Source: a virus. From it: a stretch of 64,000 nt of DNA. Shown here in pieces: positions 42,898 through 52,319 of the stretch (its first letter is position 1; each line of letters begins with the position of its first letter). The position numbers and the translations under genes are program-made. The stretch is taken from positions 1-64,000 of IMG/VR virus record IMGVR_UViG_3300050120_000065, one strand, 5' to 3'. Under the pieces are notes generated by a model. The model saw only the letters and a program-made list of their open reading frames with translations. It did not search any database and was not told the DNA's origin.

Positions 42898-43383
42898 TCA
42901 GGTGGCCCGGCGCTCGTCGGCAACTTCGAGGCCGTGTTTGTGGATTTCTTTCGGGTCCAGGCGTTCGAGGCCGGATTTCTCGGCTTCCATCTCTTTGGAC
43001 TGCGCGACAGCGCTGGCTGCTTCGCCGTGCGCGAACAGCATCTTGTTGACGATGAAATCCGCGTCTTTATTCTGTTCGACCCACTCATCCCAGAATGCCT
43101 TGGGGATGCCATGCGTGAGCGCAAAGCCGGCGACGATCTGCTGATGCGCGCCCTTGTTTTGCGGGAACGAGTTGCCCTGCACGACGAACACTTTTGCACC
43201 GCGGCGCGGTTCGGCGAGCTTGTATTCGCGCGACCCGGCGCCCATAATCGGCTCATGCTTCGTCTGGAAATCGCACAGGCGCAGGATGAAATCCATGGGG
43301 AACTTGCTCGCCACCGTCACGGTTGCGTTGCTCGGCACATCGTTGTTCTTCTTGAGACTGAGAGTGGATTCTTGCGTTGCCAT
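42898..43383 (-). CDS. Conserved head-cluster hypothetical protein
   Basis: This 161-residue protein follows the capsid gene. It has ATVTVASKFPMDFILRLCDFQ, VVQGNSFPQNKGAHQQIVAGFALTHGIPKAFWDEW, a recurrent pattern in this position in related phages, and a helical charged end. Role unknown, probably head related. TTTAAGG before the ATG is its ribosome site. Confidence 0.65.
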   Translation of the reverse strand: MATQESTLSLKKNNDVPSNATVTVASKFPMDFILRLCDFQTKHEPIMGAGSREYKLAEPRRGAKVFVVQGNSFPQNKGAHQQIVAGFALTHGIPKAFWDEWVEQNKDADFIVNKMLFAHGEAASAVAQSKEMEAEKSGLERLDPKEIHKHGLEVADERRAT

Positions 43384-43495
43384 ATGACCGCCTTAAAGAG
43401 TTGGAGACCGTTTTTGAAGGACCGCGCGTCAGTCGGTACGGTCAGGCCGATTTTTGGGTGCGACCCTAGACGCTCGGTGTGCTGCGCGAGACAAC

Positions 43496-43518
43496 AAAAA
43501 AGCCACCCGAAGGTGGCT
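43496..43518 (-). terminator. Intrinsic terminator after the major capsid gene
   Basis: The - strand reads AGCCACC-TTCG-GGTGGCT followed by six T, with a UUCG loop. It follows the capsid stop by about 20 bases. Confidence 0.9.
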
Positions 43519-43540
43519 AAACCGTCGACTCGCGTCGCGG

Positions 43541-44641
43541 TTAGACGCCGATCAGTTGTGACATGGCGTAGGGCTGGCGCATCACGAAACCAGCAGTGCC
43601 TTGCATCAGCTTCTGCTTGTACGACGACGTGGCGCGAATCACCGGGCCGGCGCGCAGCTTGGTATTAAATGCGCAATACCCAGACTTCTGCCCGCTCGCT
43701 TCCGGCGCCCACAACTGAACGATCTCGCCCAGGGCTGAGCCTTGCGGGTTCTGCGGAGTAAGTGCGCCGTACTGCATGGCGGTCTTGACTTCGAGGCCAG
43801 GGAAGTTGCTCTTGAGCAATGCCGCCACGTTTACGTTGAACGTATTGGTCGCGGTCATGGCACCTTCGCTGCGCGGCGACATGTTCAACACGAATTTCGA
43901 TTTCGTGTTGATCTTGCCCGACGATTGGTTAATCGACTGAATCACCAGCGCCTGAATATCCGAGAAGATTTCGTTCGCGCTTGCGTTGATCGACGTGCCA
44001 TTGAGCCACGCGACACCGCCGTTCGCTTTCGGAATCGGAGAGATCGCCGGGTACAGCGCGGGATCATTCAACGCGCCGTAGTTCTGCAAGCCCGCGACGC
44101 CCTTGAAGTACGTCAGATTCGAGTACTGATTCAGGCCGTAGATCGCGGCCTCCTTCTGCTCGGACACGAAGTTGATCTTCGCCAGGCCGACGCGCTCGAT
44201 TTCCAAATCGCCATATTCAGCCATCACTTGGAAAAGATACGGTTGACGCTCGGGGAAGTTCGTATTGATGCCCGAACGGCCGTTTTCAACGAAGTCGCCG
44301 TAACTCGACACTTCGTACGTACGCTCCACCACCGGGAAGATCAGCGAGGAACTGGTCCAATCACCCTTTTGCTGCTCGCCGAAGATGGCCGCAGCTTCCA
44401 GTTCTGCCGTGGCGATACGCAGCGTGTCCGGGTCCATGAAGAAAGTCAGGTACGCCGGGATGCCCGAGTTTGGCACCGTCACGAGTTGCGGCTGGGCGTC
44501 CATCGCGAGGTTGATGTCTTCTTTCCACTCGGGACGGCAAAACATCTGTGCGCCCGGGACGTCGATGCCCCATTTCTTGCGGTGAAAGTCGATAGCCGCC
44601 TTCTGATCTTGCGGCGACAAGTCGTATGCCATCTTGGCCAT
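43541..44641 (-). CDS. Major capsid protein (DUF2184)
   Basis: This 366-residue protein starts at the ATG after AAAGGAAATTATC. The DUF2184 pattern is clear: AYDLSPQDQKAAIDFHRKKWG, NLAMDAQPQLVTVPNSGIPAYLT, FPVVERTYEVSSYGDFVENGRSG, YFKGVAGLQNYGALNDP and the C-terminal KQKLMQGTAGFVMRQPYA. It is flanked by terminators, which may give it a message of its own level. Confidence 0.9.
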   Translation of the reverse strand: MAKMAYDLSPQDQKAAIDFHRKKWGIDVPGAQMFCRPEWKEDINLAMDAQPQLVTVPNSGIPAYLTFFMDPDTLRIATAELEAAAIFGEQQKGDWTSSSLIFPVVERTYEVSSYGDFVENGRSGINTNFPERQPYLFQVMAEYGDLEIERVGLAKINFVSEQKEAAIYGLNQYSNLTYFKGVAGLQNYGALNDPALYPAISPIPKANGGVAWLNGTSINASANEIFSDIQALVIQSINQSSGKINTKSKFVLNMSPRSEGAMTATNTFNVNVAALLKSNFPGLEVKTAMQYGALTPQNPQGSALGEIVQLWAPEASGQKSGYCAFNTKLRAGPVIRATSSYKQKLMQGTAGFVMRQPYAMSQLIGV

Positions 44642-44661
44642 GATAATTTCCTTTGAGCAAT

Positions 44662-44684
44662 AAAAAAGCCGCCCCAAAGGCGGC
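44662..44684 (-). terminator. Intrinsic terminator before the capsid gene
   Basis: The - strand reads GCCGCC-loop-GGCGGC followed by six T. It lies between the decoration-like gene and the capsid start. Confidence 0.85.
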
Positions 44685-44719
44685 CCAAGCAATGACAAGT
44701 TGAGGAGTGGTGGTGAGGC

Positions 44720-45907
44720 TTACCCGTTAAGCCAGGTGGTCATCTTCACCAGTTCGCCCGGTGCGCCGATCGACGAAGCGACCCACTTCGTTGCCGTGTT
44801 GGCGGTCACGCTGAATGCCTGCGCGGTGATGGCAGTCTGGAAGTTGTTCGTCAGGTATGTGCCTGCACCGCCATTACCGGTCAGGTTGGCGTTTTGCGCC
44901 GCCGTTGCGGTGATGTACGTGCCGGCAGTCAGACCCGAACTGACCAACAGATCATTGAGTTGCCACGTGCCGGTCGAGCTCGAATCCACCGTCAAGAACA
45001 TGGCGTTCGCTGCGGTGATGGTCGAGGCGGTAGCAGCAGTTGCTGCGGCGTTGCTCACCGTGTAGGTGCCTGCGCCGCCAGCGGTAGCCGTGCCGTAGCC
45101 GGTGATGGTCGTGCCGGCGGGGATGTTCGTGCCGGAAATCGTCATGCCGATGGCGAAGATGCCCGACGTATTCGCGCCGGTCAGCGTCAAACCACCACCA
45201 GACATCGCGACCGTGGTCGACAGCACTTCGTTGGCGATGCTCAACTGATAGACGCCGATGCCGCCTGCCGTACCGCTGGTCTGCGAAACAATCGTGGTAT
45301 TCGCATCGATGATGCCGACCGTCGAGTTGCCGCCTGAAAGCGTCTGGCCTGCGCCGAGCACGCTACCTGCGCCAACCGCCGTGACCGTCATGACGGTGCC
45401 AGCGATCGAAGCGGTGCAGGTGTTCGTGGTGGGCAGTGCGCCACCGGTGCTGGCCGATACGATCTTGGCAAGCGTGCCGCCCGTGCACGATGCGCCCGTG
45501 GTTGGTGCGCCTGCCGCAGCGAAGTTCACCGAGCCATTCGCGTTGTTTGCGTACGCGGTGTTGCCGATCGCCGAAGTCGTCGAGCCGGAATTGAGCACCC
45601 ACATGCCGGCCGCGTTAAAAACCTCGACCTGATAGCCGGGCGGGATGAGCAACGAGTCGTCGCCCAGGAACGCGGTGATCAGTGCTTGCTGGTTGCGGCG
45701 AACGTAGCCGGTCGGGGCGCCAGGTCCGGTATTGTTCAAAAAGCGATTGGTCGGGTCGGCCCATGCGAATGCGCCGACAGCCAAGCCATTGGGCCCAGCG
45801 ACGAAAGCGCCTTCGCCTGCGTCAACGGTGCTGCGCGGGCTGCCATCGCAGAAATCGCCCAGCACTGCGGGCGCGCCTACCACATTTACGGTACGGGGAA
45901 ATGGCAT
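44720..45907 (-). CDS. Head decoration/cement-like protein with beta-module repeats
   Basis: This 395-residue protein has an N-terminal cement-protein pattern (GDFCDGSPRSTVDAGEGAFVAG, AFAWADPTNRFLNNTGPG, RRNQQALITAFLGDDSLLIPPGYQVEVF). Between about 130 and 370 three glycine/threonine-rich modules follow one another, with cores GGIGVYQLS, GGAGTYTVS and GGAGTYLTNNFQT. The repeats probably form surface knobs. Related modules interrupt the sheath and neck proteins. Confidence 0.75.
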   Translation of the reverse strand: MPFPRTVNVVGAPAVLGDFCDGSPRSTVDAGEGAFVAGPNGLAVGAFAWADPTNRFLNNTGPGAPTGYVRRNQQALITAFLGDDSLLIPPGYQVEVFNAAGMWVLNSGSTTSAIGNTAYANNANGSVNFAAAGAPTTGASCTGGTLAKIVSASTGGALPTTNTCTASIAGTVMTVTAVGAGSVLGAGQTLSGGNSTVGIIDANTTIVSQTSGTAGGIGVYQLSIANEVLSTTVAMSGGGLTLTGANTSGIFAIGMTISGTNIPAGTTITGYGTATAGGAGTYTVSNAAATAATASTITAANAMFLTVDSSSTGTWQLNDLLVSSGLTAGTYITATAAQNANLTGNGGAGTYLTNNFQTAITAQAFSVTANTATKWVASSIGAPGELVKMTTWLNG

Positions 45908-45935
45908 GATTTACTCCTGAATTTGATTGGTTGGA

Positions 45936-47873
45936 TTAGCGGCCGAGGCGGTCAGCGCCGGGGAACGCTTCCAACAAGTCCGAGGACAGCGCGCTGTCGT
46001 GTGCAATGACGCGCTTGGGTTCATCGCCCGGCTTCGGCTGTGCGACCAACACAGCTTTGTAGGCACTCGGATGCACATCCTTGACATCGACCTTGAGCGT
46101 TTCGAGGGCTGCCTTGTAGACGGCTTCTGCGCTATCCATCGCGGTCAGCTTGCCGACATAGGGCTTGACGACTTCCTCGGCCTCGACGATGCCGCGCAGG
46201 CGTGCGATCGTTTTGGCTTCGACGTCGCGCGCGGTGGCATCGACAGCGAGCTTGATCGCCTTGTCCATGGCGGCTTGGCTCACGCCCTCATCTTTCTTGG
46301 CGGGAATTTCTTCTTTGTTCGCGCCATCTTTCGGGTTGGCGTTAGCGCCACCGGCGGTCTGCGGAGGCTCGTCAAGTGCGGCGGCCGGCTTTGCAGCGGC
46401 CGGTGCGCTCAATGCGGCTTGAACCTGAGCCAAATCCTCGTCGCTGATCTTGCCGCGCAGCATCGAGAGGATGGCTTCGCACTTCGGGTCGACGTCATCC
46501 ATTCCCACGTTGTCATCATCAGGCTGCTCGCCGTCGAGCTTGTCGAGCAACTGGACGATTTCACCGATGTCGGTGTCTTTCGCCAACAGCGGCTTGATTG
46601 CGGCAACGATGCCGGGCTTCTTTTCCAGCCAGTTGCTTTTCTTGACGCCAGCGAGGATCGGGTTGAGATCGGGGGGCGCCGCATCCGCAGCCATTTTCGA
46701 TGGCAGGACAGCCAACAAGGCTCCCTTGGCCATTACTGCTTTTTTGCTAAGGGACTTGCTCATACTGTTTGCTCCATTGGGTTGAAGTGACATGTCGCCG
46801 ACCATCACATCCGGCCCGGCGCGGCCTCGTGGCACCAGCGCCACATGGTTGAATTTGATGTTGCGCATCACGCCGTCGTACGCGACACCCTCATAGGTGC
46901 CCGGCGTCATGTCGGCGTCGTAGTAGTAGGCGGAGCTCAGCTCCTGCTCGGACTCGTCCTCAATCTTGCGAATCGAGGTCTGCACCGAAATGACCATCGA
47001 GTTATCGAGGTACGGTGCGTTGAATACGGCATCGGTGCCGGTGTAGCCGACCACGTTCTGTTGCTTCGGGTCGATCGGGCTGACCGGGACGTGCTCATTG
47101 AGAATCGGAATCAGATTCGCAGTGGCCGCGCCCTTGGCGATCTCATCGGGATCACGCAACAGCATGTAAATCTTGTTCGGATCCAGGCCTAGCGATTCGT
47201 GCTCGGGGATCTCGTTGCCGCGGTACGGGCAGACATTCGCCTTGCTGATGTGCGTCATCGCGACATGGAGACGCCCATCGTGGTCATAGGTGCGGACGCT
47301 GCCTTTGTCGAAGGCCAGCCGGTTGCGCGACACAAGAGCGGACGTCATGGCCTTGTCCATCGCCATATCGTTCGCCGTCTGCGTACCAAGCGCCTTCTCC
47401 ACCGTCTGCTTCACGCCGGGGTGAAGCGGTTGCGGCGGGTCCTTGAGCGTCGTCCAGCGAAAAGCTGTGTGCTCGTCCAACTGCAATTTCGGCGTGAACT
47501 TGCGAAGCACGTTCATCTTGAACGTAACGAAATCGACGCCGTCGAGATCCTCAACGCTATCCATCAGCATCAATTGACCGTACGGCAGCGCGCCGATTTC
47601 TTCTTTCGTTTCGCGCAGCGCGGTCTGTTCAGGCGTCTCGCCTTCATCCGATCGGCCGCCAGGCAAATCCCATGTCAGAGGATGGTTGGCATCGGGGCCG
47701 CGCAGCAGAAACAGAACCTCATCCTGCGGCGTCATCAGGCATATGCCGGCGCCCTTGATCTTTGCGTCGGCAGCGACAAACTCTCTGCCGACCTTCGTCG
47801 GAATGCCCAAAGTGGATTCACCCTCGGCTGCCGCGTACATCGCGCGCTGCTGGGCTTTGGTCACTGCCGGCAT
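45936..47873 (-). CDS. Nudix domain fused to DUF2213 prohead protease/scaffold
   Basis: This 645-residue protein has three parts. Residues 1-40 hold [19 protein letters not shown]. Residues 42-165 are a Nudix hydrolase domain with a full Nudix box G73-x5-E-x7-RE-T-x-EE-x-G95 (middle hydrophobic replaced by Thr). Residues 185-350 are the DUF2213 type: [69 protein letters not shown]. The rest is a helical scaffold-like tail. DUF2213 proteins act in head maturation. A Nudix domain on one is unusual; it might act on nucleotides in the capsid or host. Confidence 0.85.
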   Translation of the reverse strand: MPAVTKAQQRAMYAAAEGESTLGIPTKVGREFVAADAKIKGAGICLMTPQDEVLFLLRGPDANHPLTWDLPGGRSDEGETPEQTALRETKEEIGALPYGQLMLMDSVEDLDGVDFVTFKMNVLRKFTPKLQLDEHTAFRWTTLKDPPQPLHPGVKQTVEKALGTQTANDMAMDKAMTSALVSRNRLAFDKGSVRTYDHDGRLHVAMTHISKANVCPYRGNEIPEHESLGLDPNKIYMLLRDPDEIAKGAATANLIPILNEHVPVSPIDPKQQNVVGYTGTDAVFNAPYLDNSMVISVQTSIRKIEDESEQELSSAYYYDADMTPGTYEGVAYDGVMRNIKFNHVALVPRGRAGPDVMVGDMSLQPNGANSMSKSLSKKAVMAKGALLAVLPSKMAADAAPPDLNPILAGVKKSNWLEKKPGIVAAIKPLLAKDTDIGEIVQLLDKLDGEQPDDDNVGMDDVDPKCEAILSMLRGKISDEDLAQVQAALSAPAAAKPAAALDEPPQTAGGANANPKDGANKEEIPAKKDEGVSQAAMDKAIKLAVDATARDVEAKTIARLRGIVEAEEVVKPYVGKLTAMDSAEAVYKAALETLKVDVKDVHPSAYKAVLVAQPKPGDEPKRVIAHDSALSSDLLEAFPGADRLGR

Positions 47874-47887
47874 TGCGATTTCCCAAT

Positions 47888-47910
47888 AAAAAAAGGCGCC
47901 CGCAGGCGCC
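47888..47910 (-). terminator. Intrinsic terminator before the prohead gene
   Basis: The - strand reads GGCGCC-TGCG-GGCGCC followed by seven T. It lies between 47930-48259 and the prohead gene. Confidence 0.85.
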
Positions 47911-47929
47911 CTGCTATGCTTTCTGGTTG

Positions 47930-48259
47930 TTACGATTGACCGTCACCAACCACAGCGCTAAAGGTCGAGCCGGCCGCCGCCCCGATCACGCTGACTTGCG
48001 TCACGTTGCTGGGCAGCGCGAACACGCGTGAGGTGTTGGCGAGAACCACAACGCCGTTTGTCATCGTCAGGCCGGTGTTATTGCCGTAGCACCAGGCCAC
48101 GTTCGCGGTGCCCTGAACTACCACAAGCATCGTGCCGTTCTGAATCTCGGTTTCGGGTAGCGTAAGCACCTGAACACTCGTGGTCGCGACCACCGCAGCG
48201 CTACAAGTTGGCGGATTGGTGCTAGAGCCGCCCGGTTGAAAGGCTAGTTGCGGGTTCAT
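47930..48259 (-). CDS. Small beta-rich head-cluster protein
   Basis: This 109-residue protein starts [18 protein letters not shown]. It continues with alternating strands ([42 protein letters not shown]). Size and place between the prohead and morphogenesis genes suggest a virion component, possibly a head fibre or decoration. Not recognised. Confidence 0.55.
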   Translation of the reverse strand: MNPQLAFQPGGSSTNPPTCSAAVVATTSVQVLTLPETEIQNGTMLVVVQGTANVAWCYGNNTGLTMTNGVVVLANTSRVFALPSNVTQVSVIGAAAGSTFSAVVGDGQS

Positions 48260-48294
48260 CCAGGGCCGTCCGTCGAAAGTTGTAAAATAAGCCG

Positions 48295-48525
48295 ATGGAC
48301 CTTATCCCCGGCCGAAATGAGGCGCTTTGTCGCGTCTATACGATGCGCTCGCTACGCGACGAGGGCGCTAGCATTGAGATGATTGCTCGATTCTTCGGGC
48401 ACCAGCCGCACGATGTGGAGATGCTGATCGAATGGCACATGCGTCTATATCCGGTCATGCCAATCAGGGATGAGGTAGGGATGCCGAATTTGTTGGACCA
48501 TTTCAGGCTGAAGCGGCCCCCGTAG
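48295..48525 (+). CDS. Small opposite-strand protein among the head genes
   Basis: This 76-residue protein starts DLIPGRNEALCRVYTMRSLRDEGASIEMIARFFG. The segment 20-43 looks like a helix-turn-helix of the kind in small regulators (EGASIEMIARFFGHQPHDVEMLIEWH). It lies on the + strand opposing the late genes with 2 bases before the next. No clear promoter is seen beyond a TAAAAT box at 48283-48288. Moron or regulator. Confidence 0.5.
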   Translation: MDLIPGRNEALCRVYTMRSLRDEGASIEMIARFFGHQPHDVEMLIEWHMRLYPVMPIRDEVGMPNLLDHFRLKRPP

Positions 48526-48527
48526 CG

Positions 48528-49331
48528 TCAATCCTCAATGCCAGGTATTACGGATCGCGATACGCATCGGCACCGCGGCTTTTGACCGGGCCAGATGTAC
48601 TCGCCATCGATCAACATACCTTTCTTGATCTTGTAGCGCTTCCCGTCAGCCTCTTGATGAGATTTTCGAGGATGCTTACCACCGTGGCTGTGTAGCCAAA
48701 CCGCCTCGTCCAGCCCCAACGCTTCCTGCCGCACGCGCGTGATATTCGCCGTGGCCTTCTGATTTTGGTCAAATGCGATGAACGCAGCGCGCCGCTTTGT
48801 GATTCCGTAACGCTCGACGAGTTGTTCCGATAGATAGCCCAGATCTCGCCCTGACTGCACCGAGCGCATGACCAAGCCCTGCACTTCGGTCAAATGCTCC
48901 TGGCCGATCGATCGAATTAGCCCGACGTTTTCGGCTGTAGTGGCTTGCAACACGTCATTGACGATCGGCGTTACCTTGAACTCGACCGTGAAGCCGGCCT
49001 TCTTCAGCGCGGCCTTCAACGCAAAATCCGACCGATCCTTGGCGTGCGTCGCGAAGTATTTGGCCAGATCGGGCGCAGCATCGTTGAATCGTTTCTGCCA
49101 GCGTCGCGATAGCTTACTCATGGCGGCGTTCAGCGTCGCCGCTGGGCTAGCGTCCTGCGCGATCTCTGGCTCATTCGCCCGGTACGATGCTTTCAGCCAA
49201 TACAGCAGGCTCGCGTGCATCTCATCGATCAACGCATCCAGCTTGCGACGGTAAGCCGCTTGCAACCCCTGATTCGGATGAACCGGCGCGAGCGTGATCG
49301 ACTTTTTAGTTGGCGCTCGCAGCGGTTGCAT
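48528..49331 (-). CDS. Head morphogenesis protein (SPP1 gp7 / Mu F-like)
   Basis: This 267-residue protein has MSKLSRRWQKRFNDAAPDLAKYF, NVGLIRSIGQEHLTEVQGLVMRSVQSGRDLGYLSEQL and a C-terminal HSHGGKHPRKSHQEADGKRY followed by WPGQKPRCRCVSRSVI, the signature of SPP1 gp7/Mu gpF-like minor head proteins. It overlaps the portal gene by 26 bases. Confidence 0.9.
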   Translation of the reverse strand: MQPLRAPTKKSITLAPVHPNQGLQAAYRRKLDALIDEMHASLLYWLKASYRANEPEIAQDASPAATLNAAMSKLSRRWQKRFNDAAPDLAKYFATHAKDRSDFALKAALKKAGFTVEFKVTPIVNDVLQATTAENVGLIRSIGQEHLTEVQGLVMRSVQSGRDLGYLSEQLVERYGITKRRAAFIAFDQNQKATANITRVRQEALGLDEAVWLHSHGGKHPRKSHQEADGKRYKIKKGMLIDGEYIWPGQKPRCRCVSRSVIPGIED

Positions 49332-50910
49332 TTACTGGCTCCGGCTGCGTTTCGTGTGCTTCTAGACCTTCCTCGTTTGGTCCGGGCTCACCCCCGCGCG
49401 TCACCGGCTCGGGCAAGTCCACATCCAAGTCGAGCGAGGCATACGGAGAATCTTCCTCGTTGGCGATGCGCTTGCGCACCTCTTCGGGGAACAGCACGCC
49501 GCTTTCGATATTGATCTGATCGGTTTCCGTCTGAGCCTTGCGGGCCACGGCCTTCTGCTCTTCCGTCACGACCTTCAGCGGATTCCACACGAAGCCGATC
49601 TCGGGGTCGATCTCGCCGAATAACGAGAGCTGCACCAAATTGAGAATCTTCGATAGGTGCGGCGTGAAAATCTCTTGGTTGGCCGAGAACGTGTCCTGGC
49701 AAACCTCGATTTCATCCTTGCTCGACGCATTCAGGCCGGCGGGCGTAATTCCGGTGAGATACACCAGCGGCAGCCCAGCGGGCGCGCACTGCTGCTCCTG
49801 GGACTGCGCCTGCAACTTATCTAGGCTACCCAGCGGCGCGGAGACGTTATCGAACTCTTCCGTTTCCTTGTTGATCGCATTCACGCCGTGGTTGTCGCGA
49901 CCCAAGTTGAATATCTGCATGCGCCGAAAGAAGCTCTCGGCACCACCGGCATTCATGATGTTGCTCATGTCCGTCTTGAGCGTCCACACCGTGAAAGCGT
50001 GGATCAGGTCCGACACCGACTGCCGCGTGCGCAACCAGTTGTCGACGTACGGCTTCATCATCTGCGACAGCGACAGGCCGGCGAACGCATACGCCGGCTT
50101 GAGGATGTCAGGCACCTCGCGCGAAACGAGCGTCAGCAGGCGACTGGAGTGAACCTCCTTGCCCATGACGAACCACGTAATCGGCTTGTAAAACGTCGGG
50201 TCGAGCGGGTCGTTCGCGTTGTACCGGTTCGGGTAGCTCCAATTCGCCTCGACCGTGGTCAACCGCTTTATTGCGCCGATGCCGACCTTCGCCGACGATT
50301 CAGCCAACTCGGTTTTCAGTTCGTCAGGATTAAGCTGAGCGGACTCAATGCCGGTATCGATGAATATCTGGCCGCGCCCGAACCGGCCGTCGTGCTCAAT
50401 CGCCTTGCGGAATACAGCCTGGACGTTCAGCCGTTTAAACTCGGCTTCGATCTTCTTAAGCTTGTCCGTCTTGTCTTCGTCGCCGGTCGCCTGCAGCTTG
50501 ATCCATTTACGCGTCATCTCGCGTGCGTAGATCTCAGCCGGGCGGCGGAACTCAGGAACCTGCGACCATTCAGCCAACACCGAGAAGCCCGGGAATGCAT
50601 AGCCCTCGGTGAATGCGGCATTGACGTTGCCGAGCAACACCATATTGGCCGCCGCGCCAGCATCGAACCCGGCATCCATCGCAAGCTTCGCGCCCTTGAC
50701 AGATGAAGGCAGCACGCCTTTCATCGGCTCATACGGCGCGAACATCGCTGCTCGTCGAGCGAATTCCGCATCCGGGTCGCGCGTAGGCTTGTGGCGCATG
50801 GCCAGCAAGGCTTCAATCGACACGTCCATACCCGGCGCTTTCTTTGGCTCTGCCGGCGTCGCGACTCGGCGCGCTGCCAGTTGGGCCAATTTGCGTTGCT
50901 TGCGGGTCAT
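49306..50910 (-). CDS. Portal protein (DUF1073)
   Basis: This 534-residue portal starts TRKQRKLAQLAARRVATP. The DUF1073 pattern is seen: DAGAAANMVLLGNVNAAFTEG, FPGFSVLAEWSQVPEFRRPAEIYAREMTRKWI, GLPLVYLTGITPAGLNASSKDE, NPLKVVTEEQKAVARKAQTET. Portals of this class form the DNA entry ring of head. The ATG overlaps the terminase stop by one base (TAATG). Confidence 0.93.
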   Translation of the reverse strand: MTRKQRKLAQLAARRVATPAEPKKAPGMDVSIEALLAMRHKPTRDPDAEFARRAAMFAPYEPMKGVLPSSVKGAKLAMDAGFDAGAAANMVLLGNVNAAFTEGYAFPGFSVLAEWSQVPEFRRPAEIYAREMTRKWIKLQATGDEDKTDKLKKIEAEFKRLNVQAVFRKAIEHDGRFGRGQIFIDTGIESAQLNPDELKTELAESSAKVGIGAIKRLTTVEANWSYPNRYNANDPLDPTFYKPITWFVMGKEVHSSRLLTLVSREVPDILKPAYAFAGLSLSQMMKPYVDNWLRTRQSVSDLIHAFTVWTLKTDMSNIMNAGGAESFFRRMQIFNLGRDNHGVNAINKETEEFDNVSAPLGSLDKLQAQSQEQQCAPAGLPLVYLTGITPAGLNASSKDEIEVCQDTFSANQEIFTPHLSKILNLVQLSLFGEIDPEIGFVWNPLKVVTEEQKAVARKAQTETDQINIESGVLFPEEVRKRIANEEDSPYASLDLDVDLPEPVTRGGEPGPNEEGLEAHETQPEPVNATAASAN

Positions 50911-52319
50911 TAGCGTGTGCTGCCCATGCGGGAGAATTGTTTTATGGTGTCGGCGTCGATCGTCATCGGCGTTATGCCTGGCGCGAAGCACATGACAAAT
51001 GCGTCTGCCAAGTTCGGACTGACGATTTCACGCTTGGCCAAATCCTTCTTGGATTCAACCTTGACTTTGCCGTTATTGTCGTAATCACGCTTCGGCGTCG
51101 ACAGCTCGTCGATGATTTGCTCGAGGTGCGGCGTCGCGCTGTCGATGCTGATCAACTCATCTTCATCGAACTGCTCGCCCTTGCGCACTGCGTTGTACGT
51201 GTTTCTGAATCGGTCCGCCGTCAACCACCATGCCTGAGCCTTCAGGTTCAGGAACATGTCCTTGTTCTTGGTCTTCGGCTGGTACTCAGCTTCGGGTCGA
51301 AAAACGCCCGCGCCGGCATTGAATTTCTGGTAATCAATACGGCCGTCGATGATGGTCGAGTTAAGTTCGCCAAACTTGGCGCCGGCCGTAGCACCCACAC
51401 CGATTGAATCGTATGTGACGGCAGCTTGCCGCTGCTGCGCATCCTTCCAGACGCGCGTGCAGGACTTGAGTAACTCATCCTCGCCCGCCTTCCAGAGGTC
51501 GGCCCATGAGACTACAGACCCGTGCGCGTAGATCTCGGCGCACTTGTCGGCTCCGCCATCGGCAATGTCGAATCCGATTCGCTTGCGACCGGACGCCTCA
51601 AAGCCGAGCACCTTATGCGCATCCACCGCAGCCATGATCCATGACCGCTTGATGATCGCGCCTTCGTCGTCGTCTTTCGGCTCGCCAAGGTAGATATGGC
51701 GGTATTCGTCCTCGTCCTCAGCTTTGGCGGCCACGATGATCTTGCGCATCGTCTCCGACAGGAACGGGTTCTCGTCGTAGTTGATCAGGCGCTTGATCGT
51801 ATCCGGCGGTGGATTCGTAACGAACCGCTTATAAGCGAAGTCCGTCGCAAGTCGAGGATTGAACACGATCCAAACCTGCGATCCCTGCTTGCGGATCGTC
51901 GCTTCCAGCACCTTCCACTGTTCGGCAGAGAGGTTATGCCCCTCTTCGATCCATAGGATGTCGATGCCTTCTAGCGACTTGATTTCATCGATCGAACGCC
52001 ACAAGCCGTAGAACATGAACTCCGTTCCGGTCTCCCGGCCGATGATCTTGTTCTCCAGTATGCGGAACTGGTCGAGCAGCCCAAACCTTTCTATCTGATG
52101 CTTCAGCAGCGTATAGACCGATTCCTCGATCTTGTTCTGAAACTGGCGCACGCAGAGGATGCGCAGCTTGTAATTACTGGCGAGGAAGGTCGCGAACCCG
52201 GCTGCATCCCAAGACTTCGAAGATGACCGGCCGCCGTACAGAACCCGGTTGCGCGCTGGAGCGGCCCAAAAGTCCTTAAGCGCTGGGTTCAGCGTCGGCC
52301 GTTGTGCTAACTGCTCCAT
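50910..52319 (-). CDS. terL: Terminase large subunit
   Basis: This 469-residue TerL has a Walker A-like loop YGGRSSSKSW (28-37), Walker B IDILWIEEGH (about 124-133), then a nuclease domain with Asp in GFDIADGG, TYDSIGVGA and NLADAFVMCF. It is of the PBSX/P22-like type. It cuts and packages DNA at the portal. The 5' end overlaps terS by 44 bases. Confidence 0.95.
   Translation of the reverse strand: MEQLAQRPTLNPALKDFWAAPARNRVLYGGRSSSKSWDAAGFATFLASNYKLRILCVRQFQNKIEESVYTLLKHQIERFGLLDQFRILENKIIGRETGTEFMFYGLWRSIDEIKSLEGIDILWIEEGHNLSAEQWKVLEATIRKQGSQVWIVFNPRLATDFAYKRFVTNPPPDTIKRLINYDENPFLSETMRKIIVAAKAEDEDEYRHIYLGEPKDDDEGAIIKRSWIMAAVDAHKVLGFEASGRKRIGFDIADGGADKCAEIYAHGSVVSWADLWKAGEDELLKSCTRVWKDAQQRQAAVTYDSIGVGATAGAKFGELNSTIIDGRIDYQKFNAGAGVFRPEAEYQPKTKNKDMFLNLKAQAWWLTADRFRNTYNAVRKGEQFDEDELISIDSATPHLEQIIDELSTPKRDYDNNGKVKVESKKDLAKREIVSPNLADAFVMCFAPGITPMTIDADTIKQFSRMGSTR

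Noticed and set aside
43384-43410. CTCTTTAAGG on the - strand before 43383 as a boxA element
   Set aside because: The AAGG serves as a ribosome site; one short match is not enough to call an antitermination site.
43742-44656. + strand frame of 304 codons opposite the capsid gene
   Set aside because: Opposite strand of a well supported DUF2184 capsid gene; Arg/His/Val-rich shadow.
45927-46790. + strand frame of 287 codons opposite the prohead gene
   Set aside because: Shadow of the Nudix-DUF2213 gene, no start signal.
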